Assembly: GCF_002531575.1 (NCBI RefSeq)
Contig: NZ_NWTI01000028.1
Span: forward strand, 1 to 64,000
Origin: Bradyrhizobium sp. Y36
Lineage (GTDB): Bacteria; Pseudomonadota; Alphaproteobacteria; Rhizobiales; Xanthobacteraceae
Reading direction: 5' to 3'
DNA length: 64,000 bases
Part shown: in pieces, positions 15,944 through 24,845 of the stretch
How the letters are laid out: each line of letters begins with the position of its first letter
Position numbering within the stretch: position 1 is the first letter of the stretch
Notes under the pieces: model-generated
Seen by the model: the letters and a program-made list of their open reading frames with translations, nothing else
The model's database searches: none
Told to the model about the DNA's origin: nothing
Made by a program: the position numbers and the translations under genes

Positions 15944-18313
15944 CTAGAACTTGAAGTTCGCGAACGCCCGTACGCCGATGCCGGGCATCAGCACCTCGTC
16001 CTTGGTGTAGGATACCGAGTTGCGGATGTTCTCGTTGAGGAGATTGTTGCCGACGATACCGGCCATCATCTCGCGTGCGCCGAACCAGTTGCGATCGAGC
16101 TTGGTCTTGTAGCTGATTTCGGCCTTCAGCAGATTGTAACCCGCCGTCGGCGTCTCCGCGATCACCGCGACGTTGTTCTGCGCGAAGGCATGCAGCAGGT
16201 TGACCCGCATCAGCCAATTGTCGTCGCGCCAGAACACGCCGCCGCCCATCCGCATGGGGGGAATCCGCGGCACGTTGGTGCCGTCGCTGAAGGTGGCGCG
16301 GACGAAGTCGAGCTGGTTCTCGATGCCCCAGATGCCGCCCTGGAACGCGCCGACGTCGAGCTGCGACTGGAATTCGCCGCCGCGGAAATTGGCGTTGCGC
16401 TGCGAGTAGACCGCCTGGTTCAGCTCGGCCCCCGGTGTGCCGCAGGAGGCGAAGTCGTCGTCGCAGGACACGCCGGTGAGGCGGCGATAGATGAAATTGT
16501 CGAAATGCGTGTAGTAGACGGTCGCCTCGAAGCGGAATGGTCCGGTCGCCCTGCGCACGCCGAGCTCGACCGATTTCGCGGTCTCGATGGTGAGATTGGG
16601 ATTGCCGATGTCGAACGTCGCGGTTGCATCGTGCCCGCCACGCGAGAACAGTTCGGCCGCCTTCGGCGCGCGCTCGACATATTGTGCGGTGATGCTGCCG
16701 ACCATGCCGCCCGGCAGATCCTGCAACAGGCCGATGCTGCCGCTCTTCGGCGTGAACGATGGATTACGCGCGATGCCCGCCTGCGGCGTGCCGTCGGGCA
16801 AATAATCGGTCGGGAAGTCCGGCGTCGTGCCGTGCAGCTCGACATGCTCGATGCGGCCGGCGATCTGCGCCCGCGTCGCCTCCGTGAACTTGAACTCGTT
16901 GAAGGCGTAAGCAGCAACGCGCGTGCTGTTGTTGGGGTCCCACAACCCGTTGAACAGCGTGCCGGGATTGTCCGGGCTCGGCGCGCTCAATTCCTGATGG
17001 CCGACCTGGAAGCCCAGCGCCGTCGTCACCTCGGCGAAGCGTGCGTTGAACGGCATCAACTGCACCTCGGTGCGGATCTCCTGCTCCTTGTTGGTGAAGG
17101 TCTGGCGGATGCCGTCGCTATTGAGGTCGGCGGGATCGGCGAGGCCGATCTCGTTGTGCCGATAGTCGGTCGCACCGGCCCAGAAGCGGACCGTGTCGAT
17201 CGCGGCCGCATCGGGATGGTACTCGCCCTTGACGTTGATCTTGGTCTGGTGGCCGTCGATCCGCGTCTTGTGGTCGGCGCCGTCGATGCCGGGGATGTGG
17301 TAGAGCGAGTCGTTCTGGGTGATCGAAGCGCCGATATAGCCGCCCTGGAAGAAGTAGGAGCCGCCGATCGAGGCACCGTCCGAACGCGTCGCCGAGTTCG
17401 GCTGGCGGCCGTTCACGGAGCGCGACTGGTCGTTCAGATACGGATAGCCCGGGATGGAATAGTCCGAGGTGGTGCGGCCGTAGGCGTCGGCATGGAACGC
17501 AAAGTTGCCGCCGCCGGTATCGAGCAGCACGCCGCTTTCAACGCCGCGATCGACCGAGGAGAACGCCGTGCGCGTCTCCGCGGTGACGCAAGGCGAGGTC
17601 GCGGCGCTCGCGAGCGGCGCCTTGGCGGGCAGGCCGTAAGCCTGGAACGAGGGCGCACAGGACGGCAGCGCATCCGGAATCCGGTTGTTGGTGGCGCTGA
17701 CGACCCCGCCGATCGAGGTGGAGCCGTAGCGCAGCGCCGCCGGCCCGCGGACCACCTCGACCTGGTTGGTCGCGAGCGGGTCGATCGGGACGAAATGATC
17801 TTCGCCGAGGTCGGAGGCGCCGCCGGAATTGGTGCCGTTCTCGACGATGCCGACGCGGTTGACGTCGAGACCCCTGATGATCGGCCGGCTGGAGGCGCCG
17901 GGTGCGAAGCTCGATCCGGTGATGCCGGGCTTGGAGAACAGCAGATCGCCGAGCTGGCCGCCGCCCCCGCGGCGGATTTCCTCGTTCGGCACCACGGTGA
18001 CCGTGGCGAACTGGTTGGTCACCACCGGCAGCACGCCCTGCTGGGGTGCGGCGGGCGCGGCGCTTGCCGGCGTTGCGTCCGCGGTTTGCTCGCGGCTGCG
18101 CGTCCGTGCGGTCCGCGTGCCGCGGCCTGCGTTGCGGGACGGCACCACCGCTCTGCGCACGATCGGGCTCGGAGCCGTCACGGTGACGGCAGGGATCTCG
18201 GTCGATGACTTGTCTTGCGCGGGTGTTTGGGCGAACGCGGATGTGGCGGCGGCGCCGAGCAGGAGCAGGCTTGCTCCGCCAAGACGCTGCGCGCGTCGCG
18301 ATTGAAATGACAT
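15944..18313 (-). CDS. TonB-dependent outer-membrane receptor, probable zinc uptake (ZnuD-like)
   Basis: A 789-residue receptor. It has a signal peptide ending SAFAQ, a Pro/Arg-rich stretch (residues about 45-95), the plug domain (VTVVPNEEIRRGGGGQLGDL, PIIRGLDVNRVGIVENGTNS, VEVVRGPAALRYGSTSIGGV) and a 22-strand-type barrel ending in aromatic GVRAFANFKF. Extracellular loop segments contain scattered His and Asp (SLYHIPGIDGADHKTRIDGH) and two Cys-containing loops, as in zinc receptors of the ZnuD group. The gene follows a DUF2946 gene that has a Zur-box-like palindrome upstream, which supports zinc as the substrate. Substrate assignment is inference from context. Confidence 0.88.
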   Translation of the reverse strand: MSFQSRRAQRLGGASLLLLGAAATSAFAQTPAQDKSSTEIPAVTVTAPSPIVRRAVVPSRNAGRGTRTARTRSREQTADATPASAAPAAPQQGVLPVVTNQFATVTVVPNEEIRRGGGGQLGDLLFSKPGITGSSFAPGASSRPIIRGLDVNRVGIVENGTNSGGASDLGEDHFVPIDPLATNQVEVVRGPAALRYGSTSIGGVVSATNNRIPDALPSCAPSFQAYGLPAKAPLASAATSPCVTAETRTAFSSVDRGVESGVLLDTGGGNFAFHADAYGRTTSDYSIPGYPYLNDQSRSVNGRQPNSATRSDGASIGGSYFFQGGYIGASITQNDSLYHIPGIDGADHKTRIDGHQTKINVKGEYHPDAAAIDTVRFWAGATDYRHNEIGLADPADLNSDGIRQTFTNKEQEIRTEVQLMPFNARFAEVTTALGFQVGHQELSAPSPDNPGTLFNGLWDPNNSTRVAAYAFNEFKFTEATRAQIAGRIEHVELHGTTPDFPTDYLPDGTPQAGIARNPSFTPKSGSIGLLQDLPGGMVGSITAQYVERAPKAAELFSRGGHDATATFDIGNPNLTIETAKSVELGVRRATGPFRFEATVYYTHFDNFIYRRLTGVSCDDDFASCGTPGAELNQAVYSQRNANFRGGEFQSQLDVGAFQGGIWGIENQLDFVRATFSDGTNVPRIPPMRMGGGVFWRDDNWLMRVNLLHAFAQNNVAVIAETPTAGYNLLKAEISYKTKLDRNWFGAREMMAGIVGNNLLNENIRNSVSYTKDEVLMPGIGVRAFANFKF

Positions 18314-18458
18314 GATCCTGATTCCAGTCAGGCGCCGTCCGCATGATGGTGTGCTGATCGGAGGCGGCCTGCCGTCGCGGCGCGACGAAATTCGACTTCA
18401 ACGGATCCCAGGCCTTCGCCTGGAAGCGGCGAGGCTGGGTGTGATCAAGCGTTGGAGG

Positions 18459-18863
18459 TCAGGATGCGGGAGGGGCGCGCGGCTGAAACGCCGTGCCTGC
18501 CGATTTCAGATGGAGAAACTCGGCATCGGTGGTGCGGTAGAGCAGGTCGATCGCCTGCGGAAGCTGCAACAGGGGCGGCGTTGTGAACACGATCGTGCCC
18601 GCCATCGCGACCAATGCGCAGATCGCGCAATTGTCCTCGCCCGGATGCTCGCGGTCGGGAGCGGCGGGCGATTGCTTCTGGCCCGCGGCGCGGTCGATCG
18701 CAGCAACGCCGTTGGCGCTGCCGGTCTGCTGCAGCGTGGCCTGGGCGAGCGGCGCGGCCTGCGCGAACCAATGGCTGTGACCGAACGTCAGCGCGAACTG
18801 CACCAGCATCGCGAACAACGCGAGCCGGGCGCCGTGCCTGATATTCGACCGGAACCACTTCAT
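18459..18863 (-). CDS. DUF2946-like exported protein with Cys/His motifs
   Basis: A 134-residue protein. It starts MKWFRSNIRHGARLALFAML with an N-terminal membrane or signal helix, then LTFGHSHWFAQ, a linker, and HPGEDNCAICALVAMAGTIV with a CxxC and nearby His, matching the DUF2946 pattern often found beside metal transporters. A metal-binding periplasmic role is plausible but unproven. The frame is open 23 codons upstream; I chose the ATG at 18863 because it gives a normal N-terminus and leaves the operator outside the gene. The TonB receptor starts 145 bases downstream on the same strand. Confidence 0.75.
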   Translation of the reverse strand: MKWFRSNIRHGARLALFAMLVQFALTFGHSHWFAQAAPLAQATLQQTGSANGVAAIDRAAGQKQSPAAPDREHPGEDNCAICALVAMAGTIVFTTPPLLQLPQAIDLLYRTTDAEFLHLKSAGTAFQPRAPPAS

Positions 18864-18914
18864 CTGGAAAAAGCTACCCCCACATCGCAGGGCGCCGACC
18901 CCTCGGTCTCCCAC

Positions 18915-18933
18915 GATGTTATAATGTAACATC
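18915..18933 (-). promoter_or_regulatory. Zur-box-like palindrome
   Basis: GATGTTATAATGTAACATC has perfect 7-bp arms (GATGTTA and TAACATC) around TAATG. It closely fits the proteobacterial Zur consensus (TGTTATA-n-TATAACA type). It lies 51 bases upstream of the start of the DUF2946 gene and overlaps a TATAAC that could be the leftward -10 box, the place expected for repression by zinc-loaded Zur. Confidence 0.75.
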
Positions 18934-19016
18934 GCAGGATCGATCTGCGGATGTCAACGACCCTCAAGCCGGCCAGTGCGGGTGGCGGGCCGATGTGGCG
19001 TTCGAGCAACGGAGCG

Positions 19017-21080
19017 CTAGCGTCCCTCGCGGACCCAAGTGGCGGCGAAGGCGCCGAGCAGCAGCAGCAGCCCGATCAGGCCGGCAAAGATCGGCAGCAC
19101 GCCGACGCCCTTGACGACGCTGGCGTCGCGCATCCGCACGCCCATCCAGCCGTCGCCGGCAAAGACGCTGGCCGAGCGCACCGGGAGGATTCTCGGCAGC
19201 TCGACGCTGGCACTGTCCGCCACGCGCACGGCGCTGCCGCCGGTTGCCTGCGTCAGCGGCTTCAAGGTCTCGACCGTGGAGGTGACTTCCGAAAACTCCT
19301 TCGGATTGGTCGGGCCGACATTGATCAGCGCTTTCAGCGTGCCGTCGGTGGCCTGCCACAGCCCAAGCTCGCTCGCCGGCAGATTGGCGCGCCATTCGCC
19401 GGGCTCGCCGGGGCTCAGCGTCAAATCGCGCAACACGCCGGACGGCGAGGTCACGCTCACCGGCTGGACGCTGTCCGCCATGGTCTGGCGCACCACGACG
19501 AGATCCTTGCCTTGCACCTGGAGGCGCAACGCTTCTTCATCGAGGTCCGGCTGCTTCATCAGCCAGTGCGACATCCGCCTGAGCAGGTCCAGATGCGGGC
19601 CGCCGCCCTCATAGCCGCGCGCCCACAGCCAGATGTGGTCGGAGAGCAGCAGCGCGACGCGGCCCTCGCCGAAGCGCGACAGAAACAAAAGCGGCTTGCC
19701 GTCGGCGCCCGTCATCACCGGCGGGTTGACGGAATTGCGGGTGTCGACGGTGCGGAAGAACCGGCTCCAGCGCGGCGGCTCGCTGGCGGAGCCCTCCAGG
19801 GCGCGGGTGACGGGATGGCGTTTGCCGATGTCCGACAGATGCGCATAGAACGGCTTCTCGGTCACGCCGACCGGCTCGGCCGGCAGCACCGAATCCAGCG
19901 GCGTGCGCCAGATGCTGGTGTTGGAGGCGTAGTCGGGGCCGGCCGAGACCAGCACCGCGCCGCCGCCGCGGACATAGCGCGCGATGTTGTCGAAATAGGC
20001 GATCGGCAGCACGCCCTGGCGCGCGTAGCGGTCGAAGATGATCAGCTGGAATTCGTTGATCTTCTGCTGGAACAGTTCGCGAGTCGGAAACGCGATCAGC
20101 GACAATTCGTTGATCGGGGTGCCGTCCTGCTTCTCCGGCGGACGCAGAATGGTGAAATGCACGAGATCGACGCTGGCGTCGGACTTGAGCAGGTTGCGCC
20201 AGGTGCGCTCGCCGGAATGCGGCTCGCCCGAGACCAGCAGTACACGCAGCTTGTCGCGCACCCCGTCGATGGCGACGACGGCGCGGTTGTTCACCGGTGT
20301 CAATTCTCGCTCGAGCGGGGAGGCCTCGATCTCGACGATGTTCGGGCCGGCGTGCTTGATGTCGACCTCGACACTCGCAGCCTGGCCGCTCGAGAGGGTG
20401 CGCTCGTTGATGACCTCGCCGTCCCTGCGGATCGTGACCTTGGCGCGCTCGCCCGTGACGCCCTGGTCGTCGAGGCGATAGGAGATGGTCTGGGTCTGGC
20501 CGACGATGCCGAAGCGCGGTGCCGCGGTGATCGCGATGCGGCGGTCGCGCTCGTCCTTCTGGCCGGTGATCAGGGCGTGCACCGGCGCCTGGAAGCCGAG
20601 CGCGGCGGCGTTCGCCGGAATGTCGTGGACGCGGCCGTCGGTGATCAGGAACGCGCCGGCGACGCGGTCGACCGGCACGTCCGACAACGCCGAGGCCAGC
20701 GCGCCGAACAGTTTTGTGCCGTCGGTCTCGCCGTCGGCCTGTCCGGCATCGACGACACGCACCTCCAGCCCCTTGATCTTCTTCAGGCTGTCGACCAGCG
20801 CTTCCTGCGCCTGCGCGGCCTCGCGATTGCGGCTGCCGAAATTCTGGCTCGGGCTCTTGTCGACGACGACGGCTGCGACCGAGGTCAGGGGCTCGCGGTC
20901 CTCGCGGGTGAAGGAGGGATTGGCGAGCGCGAGCAGGATCAGCACCAGCGCGGCCACGCGCACGGCGGCGCCGCGCGCGCGGGCCACCAGCAGCACGAGC
21001 GCGATGACGACGATCGCGGCGAGCGCGAGCCACAGCACGATCGCGGGGACAAGCGGCGTGAATGCGATGCCGTAGTTCAT
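19017..21080 (-). CDS. Large membrane protein with glutamine-amidotransferase-like fold, MoxR operon
   Basis: A 687-residue protein and the last gene of the MoxR/DUF58/DUF4159 operon. Two N-terminal membrane helices (VPAIVLWLALAAIVVIALVL, VRVAALVLILLALANPSF) precede a VWA-like region (AVVVDKSPSQNF, GAFLITDGRVHDIP), a beta-rich region (about 190-270), a class I glutamine-amidotransferase-like domain without an obvious catalytic Cys triad (RVLLVSGEPHSGERTWRN to about 560), a beta domain and a C-terminal helix (GVLPIFAGLIGLLLLLGAFA). The bulk should be periplasmic. Function unknown; the operon suggests a cell-envelope assembly or chaperone-like role. Confidence 0.8.
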   Translation of the reverse strand: MNYGIAFTPLVPAIVLWLALAAIVVIALVLLVARARGAAVRVAALVLILLALANPSFTREDREPLTSVAAVVVDKSPSQNFGSRNREAAQAQEALVDSLKKIKGLEVRVVDAGQADGETDGTKLFGALASALSDVPVDRVAGAFLITDGRVHDIPANAAALGFQAPVHALITGQKDERDRRIAITAAPRFGIVGQTQTISYRLDDQGVTGERAKVTIRRDGEVINERTLSSGQAASVEVDIKHAGPNIVEIEASPLERELTPVNNRAVVAIDGVRDKLRVLLVSGEPHSGERTWRNLLKSDASVDLVHFTILRPPEKQDGTPINELSLIAFPTRELFQQKINEFQLIIFDRYARQGVLPIAYFDNIARYVRGGGAVLVSAGPDYASNTSIWRTPLDSVLPAEPVGVTEKPFYAHLSDIGKRHPVTRALEGSASEPPRWSRFFRTVDTRNSVNPPVMTGADGKPLLFLSRFGEGRVALLLSDHIWLWARGYEGGGPHLDLLRRMSHWLMKQPDLDEEALRLQVQGKDLVVVRQTMADSVQPVSVTSPSGVLRDLTLSPGEPGEWRANLPASELGLWQATDGTLKALINVGPTNPKEFSEVTSTVETLKPLTQATGGSAVRVADSASVELPRILPVRSASVFAGDGWMGVRMRDASVVKGVGVLPIFAGLIGLLLLLGAFAATWVREGR

Positions 21081-21087
21081 GTCGGTC

Positions 21088-23904
21088 CTATTGCCCCAAC
21101 CGTTCGATCAGGGCCGGTGCGTGCACCTGGTCGGCCTTGTAGTTGCCGGTCAGCGTGTACATCACGATGTTGGCGCCGGCGCGGTAGGCGAATTCGCGCT
21201 GGCGGGTATCGCCGCCGGTCACCGGCAGCATGGCCTGGCCGTCGGGCCGCACGGCCCAGGCGCCGGCAAGATCGTTCGAGGTGATGATGATCGGCGAGAC
21301 ACCGTCGCCGCCGCGCGCCGGCCGCTGTGCGCTGTCCTCGTCCTCGTCTTCGCGCGGCAGGGTCTCGACCCAGGTCTGACCGGTAACGAAACGGCCGGGG
21401 AAATCGCGCAGCAGATAGAAGGTCTTGGTCAGCACGTGCTCGCGCGGCACCGGCTCGAGCTCGGGCACGTCGAGCGATGACAGGATCTCGCGCAGCGTCT
21501 GCATGCCCGGGGTCTGCGCCGCGCCGTTCGCGCCGGGCGGGGCTTCGATCGCGTCGCGGGTGTCGAACAGCACGGTGCCGCCCTGCTTCATGTAGGCGTC
21601 GATCTTGTTGATGGCGTCCTGCGGCGGCTTGGGCGCGCCCGGCACGATCGGCCAGTAGATCAGAGGGAAGAAGGCGAGCTCGTCGCGCGCGGGATCGATC
21701 CCGACGGGGTCGCCTGCCTCCAGCGCGGTGCGCTGGGCCAAGAACAGTGTCAGTCCGGACATGCCGGCCTTGACGATGGAATCGACGTCGGCATTGCCTG
21801 TCACGACATAGGCGAGGCGGGTCTGCGACGTCGCTCTCATCGCAAAATCGTCTGCGGCGCTGTCGGCGCGTGCCGGCGTCGGCGAGAGCGAGACCAGGCC
21901 CGCGAGCACGAGGCCAAGGACGATCATGGCAGGCGCGGCGCGGCGGCGCAGCAGCGCGGCGATGCCGCCGCCGAGCACCGCGACGATGATGGCGTCGATC
22001 AGGAACAGCGCGAGCGCCGTCGACAGCAGCCAGCCACGCAAGTCGCGCGGCTCGGCATTGGTGTAGGTGGCGTGCCGGGCGCGCAGGCTCGCGGTGTTGA
22101 GGGCCGCGATGCGGTCGGCGGCAGCAAGCGTGTTCACGGCGAGCGGTCCTTCGGCCGGACCATAGAAGCCCGGCGGATGATCTGATGTGGCGCGGTCGCG
22201 ATAGTCCGCAGGGAGAGGCTTTGCGGTCGCCGGCGGCGGGCCGAAGGCGCCAAAGCCGTCGAGGATGTGCAGCGGCGCCACCGTCTCAGTGGTCGCTTCG
22301 CTGGCGACGCCTGCGCCGGGCTTGGACGTGTAGCCGGACATGTCGACCACCCGCCGCAGCAACTCGACGAAGGTGCCCGACATCGGCAGATCCGACCAGC
22401 GCATGTCGGCGCTGACATGGAACAGGCTGACGAGGCCCTTGCCGCGATGCTCGCCGGTGACGAGCGGCGTGCCGTCTTCGAGCGAGGCCCAGCTCTTGGT
22501 GGCGAGCACCGCGTCGGGCTCGGCCAGCACCTGGCGGCTCACAGTGACGTCCTTGGGGACCGCGACGCCGGCGAATGGGCCGTCGCCGGCGAACGAGGCG
22601 AGATGCTGCGGCTTCTCCCAGGTCAGGCTGCCGCCGAGCGTGCGGCCGCCCTTGCGCAGCTTGACCGGCACGAGGTCGTCCTCGGCCTGCGCCAGGCGCG
22701 GGCCGGCGAACCGCACCAGCACGCCGCCCTGGTCGACCCAGGCATTGAGGCGCTCGCGCAGCTCCGGCGCGATGGTGCCGACATCGGCGAGGATGATCAT
22801 CGGCAGCTTCTGGTCCAGAAATTGTGTGATGCCCTGCTGCGGCGAGCCCTTGTCGGCGAGCCTGACGTCGGCGAACGGCGCCAGCGCGCGGGTGAGGTAG
22901 AAGGTCGGCGCAAGCAACGGCTGCGCGGTCTCGCTGGTCGAGCCCGAGACGATGCCGATGGCGCGGCGGCGCCAGCGCTTGTCGAGCAGCTGCACCGCGC
23001 CGGCGGAGCGCTCGCCCGAGATCTCGAGCCGGGTGATGTCGTTGCGCAGCTCGACCGGCAGATCGAATGCGGCGTCGGTCTCCTTGTCCTGCGGGCCGAA
23101 CGAGAAGCGCGCTTCGCCGATCGGCGAGGCCTTCTGGTCCAGCGCGCGCACGGTGCCGACCGCGATGCCGCTGTCGGTGCGCAGCACCTTCACCGTCATC
23201 TTCGCGGCGGCGTTCTCGGCCGCAACCAGCGCCAGCGGCGCGGAGGTGCCGCCTTCGAAGATGGTCAGGCTGCGCTCGCCGATGGTCTTGCCGAGGCCGG
23301 CCACGAAGTCCTCGCCGCGGCCGGTATCGACGCCGTCGGACAGCCAGGCGATCTCGCAATCGCCGGTCGCTTTCAGGAAGCGGTCGACCGCAGCCAGCGT
23401 CTCGACGCGGTCGATCGAATAGGGCTTTGGCGCGAGCTGACGCAGCGCGACACGCGCCGCACCCGCCGGCATCAGCGTGATGTCGCGGTTCGGCTCGGAC
23501 AGCGGCACCAGCGCGATGGCGCGGCGGTCGTTGTCGGCATTGGCGATCAGCTCGTCGGCGGCCCTGATCCTGACATCCCAGTGCGAGGCGGCACTCCAGC
23601 CGTCATCGAGCATGATCATCAGCGGCGCCTTGCTGCCGGCAAGCCCGGTTTGCGGATTCCAGATCGGGCCGGCGGCGGCGAAGATGACGAGGGCTGCGGC
23701 GAGCAGGCGGAGCGCGGTCAGCCACCACGGCGTTCGCGACGGCGTCTCTTCGCGCGGGGCGATGTCGAACAGCAGGCGGGTCGGCGGAAATTCGATGCGG
23801 CGCGGCCGCGGCGGCATCACGCGGAGCAGCCACCACAGCACCGGCAGGCTGACGAGGCCGATCAGGAGCAGCGGTTCGGTGAAGGCGAGCGGCAATCCCA
23901 TCAT
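21088..23904 (-). CDS. BatA/DUF4159 membrane protein, MoxR operon
   Basis: A 938-residue protein. The N-terminus is a BatA-type double membrane segment (LAFTEPLLLIGLVSLPVLWW, PSRTPWWLTALRLLAAALVI), followed by a VWA-like region (LMIMLDDGWSAASHWDVRIR), a long periplasmic stretch, two more membrane helices (about 640-700; LLSTALALFLIDAIIVAVLG, AMIVLGLVLAGLVSLSPTPA) and a C-terminal DUF4159 domain (about 715-930; TRLAYVVTGNADVDSIVKAG, GTVLFDTRDA). The DUF58 gene ends inside its start codon region as ATGA (23901-23904), so the two are translationally coupled. Role unknown. Confidence 0.85.
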   Translation of the reverse strand: MMGLPLAFTEPLLLIGLVSLPVLWWLLRVMPPRPRRIEFPPTRLLFDIAPREETPSRTPWWLTALRLLAAALVIFAAAGPIWNPQTGLAGSKAPLMIMLDDGWSAASHWDVRIRAADELIANADNDRRAIALVPLSEPNRDITLMPAGAARVALRQLAPKPYSIDRVETLAAVDRFLKATGDCEIAWLSDGVDTGRGEDFVAGLGKTIGERSLTIFEGGTSAPLALVAAENAAAKMTVKVLRTDSGIAVGTVRALDQKASPIGEARFSFGPQDKETDAAFDLPVELRNDITRLEISGERSAGAVQLLDKRWRRRAIGIVSGSTSETAQPLLAPTFYLTRALAPFADVRLADKGSPQQGITQFLDQKLPMIILADVGTIAPELRERLNAWVDQGGVLVRFAGPRLAQAEDDLVPVKLRKGGRTLGGSLTWEKPQHLASFAGDGPFAGVAVPKDVTVSRQVLAEPDAVLATKSWASLEDGTPLVTGEHRGKGLVSLFHVSADMRWSDLPMSGTFVELLRRVVDMSGYTSKPGAGVASEATTETVAPLHILDGFGAFGPPPATAKPLPADYRDRATSDHPPGFYGPAEGPLAVNTLAAADRIAALNTASLRARHATYTNAEPRDLRGWLLSTALALFLIDAIIVAVLGGGIAALLRRRAAPAMIVLGLVLAGLVSLSPTPARADSAADDFAMRATSQTRLAYVVTGNADVDSIVKAGMSGLTLFLAQRTALEAGDPVGIDPARDELAFFPLIYWPIVPGAPKPPQDAINKIDAYMKQGGTVLFDTRDAIEAPPGANGAAQTPGMQTLREILSSLDVPELEPVPREHVLTKTFYLLRDFPGRFVTGQTWVETLPREDEDEDSAQRPARGGDGVSPIIITSNDLAGAWAVRPDGQAMLPVTGGDTRQREFAYRAGANIVMYTLTGNYKADQVHAPALIERLGQ

Positions 23905-24845
23905 GCGACCGGCCCCGCCTTGATCGTGGTGATGCGGGCGCCCGACTTGCTCACTTGCATGCCGGCATGCAGGAACAGCAGGAGCTCGGCCGCGGAGCGG
24001 TCGGTGGCGTGCGTGGTGAACAGCCAGTCGAGCTTGTTGGTCTCGGCGCGGATCTGGTCGCGGTGCAGTGCGAGCCGCGCGGTGTAATCCTGCGCCCAGC
24101 TCTCGGCGCGGCCGGCGGTGATCACGCCAAAACCTTCGGGCTCGACGAACTCGACGCGCCCGGAATAGGGGAAGCTCTCCTCGGCCGGATCGACGATTTG
24201 CACCAGCGTGCCATGCGCGCCGGAGCCGGAGAGGCCCGCGAGCGTGGTCCTGATCTCCTGTAGCGGCGACCAGAAATCCGAGAGCACGATGGTTTCGGCC
24301 AGCGCCGCGGGCACGAAGGACGGCGGCAGGCTCAATCGGTCGGCATCGTCATGCAGCATCGCCTGCGCCATCTTGTCGATGACGCTGCGGCTCGCGGTCG
24401 GCGCCATCAGGCCGGGAATGCCGACCCGTTCGCCGCCGGAGACCAAGAGCTCGGCCAGCGCGAAGGCGACGATCAGCGTGCGTTCCAGCTTGGATTCGCG
24501 CGCGGTCTTCGAGGCGAATGCCATCGAGGGCGAGCGGTCGGGCCAGATCCAGACCGTGTGCGAGGCTTCCCATTCGAGCTCGCGAACATAGAGATGGTCG
24601 TCGCGCGCCGAACGGCGCCAGTCGACGTTCTGCGCCGGCTCGCCCGAGACGAAGCGGCGGTATTGCCAGAAATTTTCGCCGGAGCCGGCGCGGCGCCGGC
24701 CGTGCAGGCCGTGGATGACGTTGGCGGCGATGCGGCGGGCCTCGAGCACCAGGCGCGGCAAGGAGGCTGCGAGCGTGCGGCTTTCGCCATCAGCTCGTCG
24801 GATCGCGATGACCTCCTTCGCCGTGTGCCCGGTCTCTGCGGCCAT
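23901..24845 (-). CDS. DUF58 domain-containing protein
   Basis: A 314-residue protein with the DUF58 signature (RAGSGENFWQYRRFVSGEPAQNVDWRRSA) and a VWA-like fold (VWIWPDRSPSMAFAS with DRS in place of the usual DxSxS). It is the standard partner of MoxR AAA+ ATPases. I chose the ATG at 24845, which overlaps the MoxR stop as TGATG; a TTG one codon upstream is also in frame. No membrane segment is evident, unlike many DUF58 proteins. Confidence 0.88.
   Translation of the reverse strand: MAAETGHTAKEVIAIRRADGESRTLAASLPRLVLEARRIAANVIHGLHGRRRAGSGENFWQYRRFVSGEPAQNVDWRRSARDDHLYVRELEWEASHTVWIWPDRSPSMAFASKTARESKLERTLIVAFALAELLVSGGERVGIPGLMAPTASRSVIDKMAQAMLHDDADRLSLPPSFVPAALAETIVLSDFWSPLQEIRTTLAGLSGSGAHGTLVQIVDPAEESFPYSGRVEFVEPEGFGVITAGRAESWAQDYTARLALHRDQIRAETNKLDWLFTTHATDRSAAELLLFLHAGMQVSKSGARITTIKAGPVA

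Noticed and set aside
15923..18208. A 761-codon open frame opposite the TonB receptor
   Set aside because: Antisense artefact; the receptor has signal peptide, plug and barrel motifs.
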